64,000 nucleotides of DNA from Ruminococcus flavefaciens ATCC 19208 (lineage in GTDB: Bacteria; Bacillota; Clostridia; Oscillospirales; Ruminococcaceae). Positions 44,009 through 51,190 of the stretch are shown here, one piece after another. Numbering within the stretch: position 1 is the stretch's first letter; every line of letters starts with the position of its first letter. The notes under the pieces are model-generated. The model searched no databases. It was not told the origin of the DNA and was given only the letters and a program-made list of their open reading frames with translations. Both the position numbers and the translations under genes were made by a program. The stretch spans positions 431,396 through 495,395 of the forward strand of contig NZ_JAEF01000006.1 of assembly GCF_000518765.1 (NCBI RefSeq), read 5' to 3'.

Positions 44009-47000
44009 CAGTCAGTCCCTTTCCGCTTCCGAACAGCTTTTCAATATACTCCCTTGCAGTATCAATAAGCTGCTGAGAACTGTATACAGGCATATATCCT
44101 GCCCTGTCATTGCCGATATCCATTGTGAACACCTTATCAGACTGTGAAGAAGCTGCCGCGAAATCGTCAATGCTGTATCTTACTTTGAATTTTTCTTTAT
44201 TGATCAGCCACGCCTTGTTTCCATTCCATGTAACGTATATACATGAAGAGTCGGAATACTGCTGTACATCAAGCATTGATGCATTCTCACTGCTGCTTGC
44301 GGAAATATTATCGTTATCATCACTGCTGAATTCAAGCTTCAGACTTCTTCCTGTAAAACCATCGGAACTCATTTCATAAAGCTTTGAATCACGACATAAT
44401 ACCGCAAATCTTTCTTCATCTAAAGCTGCTACGGATATAGGCTCCTGACTTGTACCATCAAGAGATACTTTCGCTTTCACCGCACCAGACGCAGCATCAA
44501 AAAGCACGACGGTTCTGTCACTGAAAAATGCACCTACAGTTGAACTGTTCTGCCAGAATACCTTATTAGCGTTGAGTCCGTCATCGCTTGTCAGGTCATA
44601 ATCCATTTTTGTTCTTTTTCCGTCAGAAAAATCATATACCTCTATGCCGCGGCTTTCATCCGTCTTATCAGAATAAAATACTACAGCTTTAGTACCCGAA
44701 ACTGCTGCAACACCGCCGCATATCTCTCTGTCTGACATGATGTTTATCTGTTTTTCGCCTGTCCACAAAGATATTGTTCCGTCAGCACTGGCGCGTAAAA
44801 GCTCTTTGCCATTATTAACAGTATAATAAACGCTGTCTCCTGATTTTATCATTTTTAGAGCATTCATCTGGAAATCATATTCACCGCTGAACTCAGCAGC
44901 TTTTCCGCTTGGAATGTCTATGACAACAAGTTTCTTATCTGTTGAGTAATCCTCTCCCATTCTATATGCAGCAGCTATTATCTTATTTTCGTCTACAAAC
45001 TCAGCTCCTGAAATAGTATATCCTTTCAGATCAGCTATATCAATACATTTTCCATCATCTGAGCAGTAAATAAAACAATGTTTTACAAGATCGGAGTCCG
45101 AATACTTTTCCGCAGACGGATATTCTATGGCTGTGACCACGGCATATTTTCCGTCTTCGCTGGCTGAACAGATATAATAATTATGCATTTTTTCTCCTGC
45201 ATCAATAGCTGTGAAGAACTTGTTTTTCTCAATATACTGGATATATGCTGTATTTGAATAGCTTTCTGAGGTAACATACTTACCTCTGCTGTAGCTGCAC
45301 AATGACACAGCTGTACTGAAGCTCTGTATATGATATGCTGAGCTTCTGATTGAATCTCCGATAAAACTGTTTATACTGATAACATATTCTTCGCCGCTGC
45401 TGACTGTAAACATTATAAGTCCGCGTCTGCTGAAAGTAACATCAATTATATTACTGTCAAGCGTCAGTGTCTTTATAAGCTTTCCATTTTCATAATCAAG
45501 TATTGAAATGGCCTTTTCTGTAACTACGCTAAGAGCGTCTATTTCAGCATTGGTTTCTTCTTTATTAAACCTGAATACCTTACTTCCCTTAATATAGTTT
45601 ACAGGGATATCCGTACTCCAGACAGCTTCCTTCATATCGCTGTCCATGCGCTTGATATTCGCATTGCACTGTAGTGCAAATATGTCATTTGTTACTATCA
45701 CAGGATCGTTTTCAAGAATATTCAGCTCTGCTGTTCTTATACTGCCATTTATACTTTCAGGAAGCTGAAGCCTGCTCTTCTCAGAAAGCTTATGATCCTT
45801 TATGGTATATGCTTCCATTTCTTCATTTTTACTGTTATAAAAATATACCGTATCTCCGTCTATAGTCTGAAATTCAATATTTAAAGAGAAATTCAATGCA
45901 CTGCTCTCAACTCCGCTGATATTTATCGTATCTGAAACTTTTCCTGTCTTTGGGTCGATAAGCTCCATATAGACGTCATTTCCGGGCATAAACACATCAC
46001 CCGACGGAAGTGCATTTTTATTCAGATAGAATCTTACTACATAATCTCCGGTGATTTTTACAGTATAATAGCTGTATGCACTATCAGAAGGCTCCGAACG
46101 CCATATTATATCACCTGTTGCACCATCAAGCTTCCATAATGTACAATTGGAATTATATACATACACATCTCCTCCTGTACCTGCTTCATCATCACTTATA
46201 TCATGTGCATAATTGGTATATACATCTCCTAAAACAGGACTTACCCGATAGCTGAGATCTCCCGGAGCTCCTGTGCTTTTGAAATATGTGCCTGTTTTAT
46301 CGTCACTTACCTCAAATATTGAAGTAAGTTTATTTGAACTTCCATATTCCTCCGATGAGAATTCACTGTCAGATGCAGTTATCTTCTTTAAAAGCTTTCC
46401 ACTTTCGGGATCCCAGAAGTAAATTCCCGTAGAATCCTGAGACACAATGCCACTGCCCTGCCCCATAAAGGATATCTTCTCTATAGCTGTATCATGTTTA
46501 AGAGAAAGCTGAGGTATTATCTGTTCGCTCCTGAACATTCCCAATTCACGTGATAATGCATATTCCGCCTCAGGTATAACAGGCTTTTCTTCTCCATCGG
46601 ATGGCATTGCCTCCAAAGCCTTCTGAATTGCAGGTATCAGGCTGCTATCCTTATAAAGCTTCTCGGACTCAGCCGCAAGATGCTCTGAATTTTCAATAAG
46701 AAGGTCATTGTTTTTCTTTTCTATCTGTTCGTTCTGACTCTTTATCTGATTGTTTTGCTTCTGTATCTGCTTATTCTTATTATTGATAGCAAGTGCAGAT
46801 ATAACGCTTATAAGAGTTATGACTGAAAGAACTCCTGATACTCCACCGAATATACGTCTTCTTCGAGCTGCCTCACGCCGCTTTTCACGCTGAAAAAGAT
46901 CATTGAAATCACAACCAAGCATCGGAGCAGCAATTCTCAGATACTCGGTATTGAGCTTTTTCAAGGACTCCTTGAGACTGTCGGCTGTAATATTAGCTGC

Positions 47001-47441
47001 AAGAGGCTCAACTTCGACTTTTACGGTTGTTTCATTGCCTTTATCATCAACACTCTTGACCTCGGTATATGTAAGCTGCGCGGGAAAGGCTTCTTTGGGA
47101 GGGCCTTTTACAAGAAGTGTTATTATATTTTCATTTGTATTTCCGTGTAATTCACGAAATCTTGTGATCTCCTGCAAACACCATTTAGACTGATTGTACT
47201 CAGGCGAACAGATAACGATAAGGTACTCGGAATTCTCAACAGCATTCTTTATATCCTCACTAAGGTCGCTGCTGGACTGCAATTCCGATACATCTCTGAA
47301 AATACGCCATTTCTCATGCTTTTCAGCCATTTTCTTAGGCGGCTTATAGTTTTCAAGAAGCTTTTGCAGCTTCTCGGCAGCCTGCATATCAGGCTCAAGA
47401 TGACGATAGCTTATAAAAGCCTTGTATTTGTACTCTGACAT
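43998..47441 (-). CDS. TIR-domain membrane protein with coiled coil and beta-propeller
   Basis: A 1147-residue protein. The N-terminal TIR domain starts YKAFISYRHLEPD and holds WRIFRDVSELQ and SKWCLQEITRF; the Glu of the WCxxE motif (near residue 91) is the catalytic position of NAD-cleaving TIRs. A basic stretch and one membrane helix (GVSGVLSVITLISVISALAI) follow near residue 200. A Gln/Asn/Lys-rich coiled coil (NKQIQKQNNQIKSQNEQIEK) comes next. The remaining about 850 residues form repeated WD40/PQQ-like beta blades. The start two codons inside the longest frame has GGGAG at proper distance. It pairs with the RyR gene. Sensor-plus-effector immunity or stress signalling is the likely theme, inferred only. 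Confidence 0.87.
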   Translation of the reverse strand: MSEYKYKAFISYRHLEPDMQAAEKLQKLLENYKPPKKMAEKHEKWRIFRDVSELQSSSDLSEDIKNAVENSEYLIVICSPEYNQSKWCLQEITRFRELHGNTNENIITLLVKGPPKEAFPAQLTYTEVKSVDDKGNETTVKVEVEPLAANITADSLKESLKKLNTEYLRIAAPMLGCDFNDLFQREKRREAARRRRIFGGVSGVLSVITLISVISALAINNKNKQIQKQNNQIKSQNEQIEKKNNDLLIENSEHLAAESEKLYKDSSLIPAIQKALEAMPSDGEEKPVIPEAEYALSRELGMFRSEQIIPQLSLKHDTAIEKISFMGQGSGIVSQDSTGIYFWDPESGKLLKKITASDSEFSSEEYGSSNKLTSIFEVSDDKTGTYFKSTGAPGDLSYRVSPVLGDVYTNYAHDISDDEAGTGGDVYVYNSNCTLWKLDGATGDIIWRSEPSDSAYSYYTVKITGDYVVRFYLNKNALPSGDVFMPGNDVYMELIDPKTGKVSDTINISGVESSALNFSLNIEFQTIDGDTVYFYNSKNEEMEAYTIKDHKLSEKSRLQLPESINGSIRTAELNILENDPVIVTNDIFALQCNANIKRMDSDMKEAVWSTDIPVNYIKGSKVFRFNKEETNAEIDALSVVTEKAISILDYENGKLIKTLTLDSNIIDVTFSRRGLIMFTVSSGEEYVISINSFIGDSIRSSAYHIQSFSTAVSLCSYSRGKYVTSESYSNTAYIQYIEKNKFFTAIDAGEKMHNYYICSASEDGKYAVVTAIEYPSAEKYSDSDLVKHCFIYCSDDGKCIDIADLKGYTISGAEFVDENKIIAAAYRMGEDYSTDKKLVVIDIPSGKAAEFSGEYDFQMNALKMIKSGDSVYYTVNNGKELLRASADGTISLWTGEKQINIMSDREICGGVAAVSGTKAVVFYSDKTDESRGIEVYDFSDGKRTKMDYDLTSDDGLNANKVFWQNSSTVGAFFSDRTVVLFDAASGAVKAKVSLDGTSQEPISVAALDEERFAVLCRDSKLYEMSSDGFTGRSLKLEFSSDDNDNISASSSENASMLDVQQYSDSSCIYVTWNGNKAWLINKEKFKVRYSIDDFAAASSQSDKVFTMDIGNDRAGYMPVYSSQQLIDTAREYIEKLFGSGKGLTDEK

Positions 47442-47493
47442 ATTCATATCTCCCTAAATATATTCACCGAACCGCCGGTGCGTCAATACATTA

Positions 47494-47522
47494 ATTCTAC
47501 CATATATTTTCGTTTTTTTCAA
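47494..47522 (-). promoter_or_regulatory. Promoter of the TIR-RyR operon
   Basis: Minus-strand TTGAAA, 17-bp spacer, TAGAAT. The 5' leader contains a CACCG-GCGGTT-CGGTG hairpin. Confidence 0.7.
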
Positions 47523-47566
47523 TAGGAGACAGAACCTTTTTGATTTGATACAATTAAATTCTTACT

Positions 47567-47595
47567 TTACATTTTATCACTAAATATGCTATAAT
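47567..47595 (+). promoter_or_regulatory. Promoter of the HAD phosphatase gene
   Basis: TTACAT, 17-bp spacer, TATAAT, 38 bp before the start codon. Confidence 0.6.
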
Positions 47596-47633
47596 AATAT
47601 TATTAATATAATAACAGAAATAAGGAGCTATCA

Positions 47634-48200
47634 ATGAAAGTATTCGACTTTGACAACACTCTCTACCACGGTGAAAGTTCAGTTGATCTTGCATTATACA
47701 TGATCAGAACCAATAAAAAAGTAATAAAATATCTTCCGTCCATTTTTTTCAATCTGATAAAATACAAGCTATGCATGGTCGAAAAGAAGAAAATGATTAT
47801 TGCTATAAATGATTTCTTGAAAAATGCTCTGCATGATAAAGATGAGATTTTTAATTCTGTTGATGGATTCTGGCAGAAAAACCTCTGCAAGCTCGATAAA
47901 AAAATGCTCAGGAAGATCAATAAAAAAGATGTGATCATAACGGCGGGTCCCGATTTTTTAATAAATGGCATACGCAGCTATCTAAAAACCGAGAATATAA
48001 TATGCAGCAGGATAGATGCCGATAAAATGAAGGTAAAATACCTTAATTTCGGCGATAATAAAGTTAAAAAGTATAAGTCTATTTATGGCAGTAAGAATAT
48101 TGACTGCTTTTATACCGATTCTTACAATGACAAAGCACTTATGGATATATCAGACAGAGTTTATATCGTGAAAAAAGGAAAAATAAAAAGAATTAAATAG
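47634..48200 (+). CDS. HAD superfamily (IB-like) phosphatase
   Basis: A 188-residue haloacid-dehalogenase-fold hydrolase. Motif I is VFDFDNTLYHGE at the start, motif II DVIITAGPD near residue 104, motif III contains KVKYLNFGDNKVKK, and motif IV DCFYTDSYNDKALMD. A helical cap of about 80 residues separates motifs I and II, the SerB-like class IB layout. The substrate is unknown; relatives cleave phosphoserine or lipid-linked phosphates. It is Lys-rich and very AT-rich (poly-A codons) compared with its neighbours. An AAGGAG ribosome binding site is present. Monocistronic, closed by a convergent terminator. Confidence 0.87.
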   Translation: MKVFDFDNTLYHGESSVDLALYMIRTNKKVIKYLPSIFFNLIKYKLCMVEKKKMIIAINDFLKNALHDKDEIFNSVDGFWQKNLCKLDKKMLRKINKKDVIITAGPDFLINGIRSYLKTENIICSRIDADKMKVKYLNFGDNKVKKYKSIYGSKNIDCFYTDSYNDKALMDISDRVYIVKKGKIKRIK

Positions 48201-48223
48201 CATTTCAAAGCTTTATATACAGA

Positions 48224-48258
48224 AAAACAGGATCGAGAATAATTCCCGATCCTGTTTT
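48224..48258. terminator. Bidirectional terminator between HAD and xylanase genes
   Basis: AAAACAGGATCG, an 11-nt loop, CGATCCTGTTTT. Both strands end in U runs. Confidence 0.9.
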
Positions 48259-48273
48259 TTGGTAAATTATATC

Positions 48274-50685
48274 TTAGAGACTCTTAATGATTCCAAGGAG
48301 GAACTTCTGAATTAAGAGTGCATCATTTGATGTAAGCCCCTTTGACTCCTTATCAACGTCAGCATTTGCAGCACCCTGAGCTGTAAGAGCATTTGCATCT
48401 GTTCCGTTTTCTCCGTATTTGTTAGGATTAGCAAGAGACTGCATGATAAGAACTATATCTGACATATCAACATTACCATCACAGTTTGCATCACCTGAAA
48501 GTGTAACCTTTACCTCAGGAGGTGCAGTAGTTGTTGTGGTTGTAGTTGTTGGCTCTTCTGTAGTAGTTGTGGAAGTAGTAGTCGTAGTAGTTGTTGTGGT
48601 GGTAGTTGTTGTAGTAGTTGTTGTCGTAGTAGTTGTTGTAACAACAGCTGCTGAAGCATTTACATAATCGTCAATAACTCCGGCAAAGAAATTACCTATC
48701 TTCTTATAACCGCCGCCGTTCGGGTGAAGCTGATCGTTACTGATATCGCTCATGCCATTGAGACAGCCGTGAACATCTGCAAATATAACGTTCTTATTTG
48801 CGTACTCCTCAGCAACCTTCTTGACCGTGTTATTGTAGTTTGCGATCTTCTGAGTATTTCCGCCGTAAGCTGTATGCTCCGGAACTGAGCAAAGGAATAT
48901 AACGCCGTCAGACATTTCACTCAGCATATAGTCAAGCATAGCGCGAAGATCAGATGCACAAGCGTCCATTGAACGATTAGCTGTCAGATCGTTTGTACCG
49001 ATCATCAGGAGAATGATATCAGGCTGAGCCTTCTTGACAGCACTATTATTCTTGAGCTCATTGTATAAGCTTCCTTTTCCGCCCTGCTGCTGTCCCCAGC
49101 CGGGAATTTCCTTGATCTGATAGCCACTGAAACCTGCGTGGTTATCATCATATGTAATGCCGTTAGCAGACGCATTGTCCCTTCCGTTAGGACCTACCAT
49201 GTCGATCTTATAGCCCTTCTTTGTAAGAGCATCATAGAGATACTTTCTGTAACCGCCCTGCTCGCCGTCGCCGTTAGTAATAGAGTCACCGGCAGGCATG
49301 ATCTTTATAGTCTGGTTTTTGGAAAGCTTGCTTGTTCCTGTCTGAGGAGGATTTGGATTATCAGGTTCTGTAATAACTGCTGAACCTCCTACCTTGCCCT
49401 GTCCTGTTACAACAGCAGACTCCTTGCCTGATTTGGATACCTGAACTGCATCTACATAGAAATCGCAGAGATCTCCTGAGCTCTCAGGTGTCTCGATATA
49501 GAGGATCATGTCACCTGAATTTGAAGGAATAGTAAACTTTGTGTTCTCGATCTTTGTCCACTCGCCGCTCTTTGTGTCAGCTGTTGCGATCTTTGTGTAA
49601 GATGCGCCGTTGCCGTCACCCTGCTGGAGTGACATCTGTATTGTTACAGGACTGCCTGAGTTCTGCATTACAGCAGCACTGAAGCTGTATGTCTGTCCTG
49701 CTACGAATGCACCTGAATCAAGTGAGATTGCACAGCCGTTCCATTCTGTACTTCTGCCTGATACATAAAGTGATTTACTACCGTCATAGTAGCTGTTTGA
49801 ATCAGTTGCTACTGATGCATCGCCTCTGCCTGACCAGCTGTCCTTGCCGCTCTCAAATGTGCTTGTGAAGTAGTCACCGTTTGCATCGGGCTCTACTGTT
49901 TGTGTTGCAGGTGTATCTGTACCCGGATCCGGCTCGGGACTATCAAGTCCGTCGGGATAAACTCTTACGCTCTTTACATTAGCAGATCCGTTTGATCTGT
50001 AGCCTTCGATGTTAAGTGAAACTTCATAAAGTGTACCTGACATATCAAGACCTGCCTTTGACCAGGCGTCAAAGTGTCTTCCTACGTGGATAGTACCCTT
50101 CATGTAGTTTGTCTGGTTGTTAGCTGAACCACTTGTTTTACGGATGCTCCAGTACTGTGGGAATGTTGCTGTACCGTCAAGTGATGGCTGATTGTAACGC
50201 ATTGTCTTTGCAATGTCGTATGTATTTCCGTCAAGGGTTACTGTACCCTTGTTCTCTCCCTGTCCGGGTGGTCTCCAATCTCCCCAGCCTTCAACGATGT
50301 AGTATTCCATAAGAGGATTTCTTGTCCATCCGTATACACACATATACGAATTCCCTCTTGGTGTGTACTCAACGTCATAAGTAAGTGTGATGTCCTTACC
50401 TATGTTCTTGTAATTCTGCTTCTTGCTGTCATAGTTTTTGCCCATACGAGCAAGGAAGTTTTCAATGTTGCTCCATGAGCAGGTAAATGATCCTGCACTT
50501 GGCTGCATCGAAACCTGACCCTGACTGTTCTGGTTCCACATTTCATAATCGTATCCGCCGATGTTGCCTCTCTGCTGTGCGTCAGCAGCATTGGCAACTG
50601 TGGAAGGAACAATTGGTGAACTTGCAGCGATCATCACGGTTGTCGTGCCTGCACAGATGATCTTCTTTAAAAAGCCCTTTTTCAT
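48274..50685 (-). CDS. Multimodular GH11 xylanase-CBM22-SGNH esterase-dockerin
   Basis: A secreted cellulosomal enzyme of about 800 residues. The signal peptide (IICAGTTTVMIAASSPIVP) precedes a GH11 endo-1,4-beta-xylanase with nucleophile Glu in YYIVEGWGDW (near 132) and acid/base Glu in SLNIEGYRSNGSA (near 227). A CBM22-like module follows (FTSTFESGKDSWSGRGD to YVDAVQVSKSG), then an SGNH esterase of CE3 type (MPAGDSITNGDG, LLMIGTNDL, DQLHPNGGG), which should remove acetyl groups from xylan. A long poly-Thr linker leads to a type I dockerin (GDANCDGNVDMSDIVLIMQ, ADVDKESKGLTSNDALLIQ). The ATG three codons inside the frame has the better-spaced GAGG. Confidence 0.94.
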   Translation of the reverse strand: MKKGFLKKIICAGTTTVMIAASSPIVPSTVANAADAQQRGNIGGYDYEMWNQNSQGQVSMQPSAGSFTCSWSNIENFLARMGKNYDSKKQNYKNIGKDITLTYDVEYTPRGNSYMCVYGWTRNPLMEYYIVEGWGDWRPPGQGENKGTVTLDGNTYDIAKTMRYNQPSLDGTATFPQYWSIRKTSGSANNQTNYMKGTIHVGRHFDAWSKAGLDMSGTLYEVSLNIEGYRSNGSANVKSVRVYPDGLDSPEPDPGTDTPATQTVEPDANGDYFTSTFESGKDSWSGRGDASVATDSNSYYDGSKSLYVSGRSTEWNGCAISLDSGAFVAGQTYSFSAAVMQNSGSPVTIQMSLQQGDGNGASYTKIATADTKSGEWTKIENTKFTIPSNSGDMILYIETPESSGDLCDFYVDAVQVSKSGKESAVVTGQGKVGGSAVITEPDNPNPPQTGTSKLSKNQTIKIMPAGDSITNGDGEQGGYRKYLYDALTKKGYKIDMVGPNGRDNASANGITYDDNHAGFSGYQIKEIPGWGQQQGGKGSLYNELKNNSAVKKAQPDIILLMIGTNDLTANRSMDACASDLRAMLDYMLSEMSDGVIFLCSVPEHTAYGGNTQKIANYNNTVKKVAEEYANKNVIFADVHGCLNGMSDISNDQLHPNGGGYKKIGNFFAGVIDDYVNASAAVVTTTTTTTTTTTTTTTTTTTTTTSTTTTEEPTTTTTTTTAPPEVKVTLSGDANCDGNVDMSDIVLIMQSLANPNKYGENGTDANALTAQGAANADVDKESKGLTSNDALLIQKFLLGIIKSL
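48520..48660 (-). repeat. Low-complexity Thr-codon tract encoding the xylanase linker
   Basis: A stretch of about 140 bp of near-pure ACN codons (Thr runs with occasional Ser, Glu, Pro) links the esterase and the dockerin. It is prone to slippage, so its length may vary between strains. Confidence 0.85.
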
Positions 50686-50694
50686 GTTGATCAT

Positions 50695-51111
50695 TCCTCA
50701 CTTTCTAAAAAATAGTTTCTCCTGATTTATTACAGGGAAGAATATAAAACTTAGTCAGCTTATAGAAACGTCCTCTTTCTCTGTTATTGCCTATATTGTA
50801 TAATAGTTTGATGTTTTTTACAAGTCATTTTTTGCTAATAAATAGTATTATCATGTCTTTATGCACAGTTTTATGGTAATATCTTGTTGCAAAAAGAGCA
50901 AAAAAATACTCCTAAAAATTTTTAAAAAGTTCAATCACATATAAAAACAACGATGGATAATATTTTTATCTTTTATGCAACTCAACAGAAACAAATTTTA
51001 TAATATATTTTGACAATAATATTTTTCTTACCATTTAAATTATATCGGTAATAATATTTTTAACATTTTTTCTGAACAAAAATCTTTAAAAATCAGTTTT
51101 TTTCATATTGG
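50695..51111. other. Divergent AT-rich intergenic region between two dockerin genes
   Basis: About 450 bp without a gene. It holds the leftward xylanase promoter (50795-50823) and, near its right end, tandem direct repeats upstream of the CotH gene. Otherwise it is AT-rich with long A and T runs. Confidence 0.5.
50795..50823 (-). promoter_or_regulatory. Promoter of the GH11 xylanase gene
   Basis: Minus-strand TTGTAA, 17-bp spacer, TACAAT. It leaves a 5' leader of about 100 nt. Confidence 0.6.
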
Positions 51112-51131
51112 TTTAAGATTATTTTAAGATT
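51112..51131 (+). promoter_or_regulatory. Tandem TTTAAGATT direct repeats, possible activator site
   Basis: Two copies of TTTAAGATT with an 11-bp period, about 30 bp upstream of a TATAAT (51161-51166) that lacks a good -35 box. Direct repeats one helical turn apart just upstream of a weak promoter are typical of OmpR/PhoB-type response regulators. Confidence 0.5.
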
Positions 51132-51190
51132 AATTCATTATTATGCAATCATATGTTAAATATAATTTTACTTTTTTGGAGGACATAATA

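Noticed and set aside
48419..48667. An open frame encoding a long run of valines opposite the xylanase linker
   Set aside because: It is the complement of the Thr-codon tract; low complexity, not a gene.
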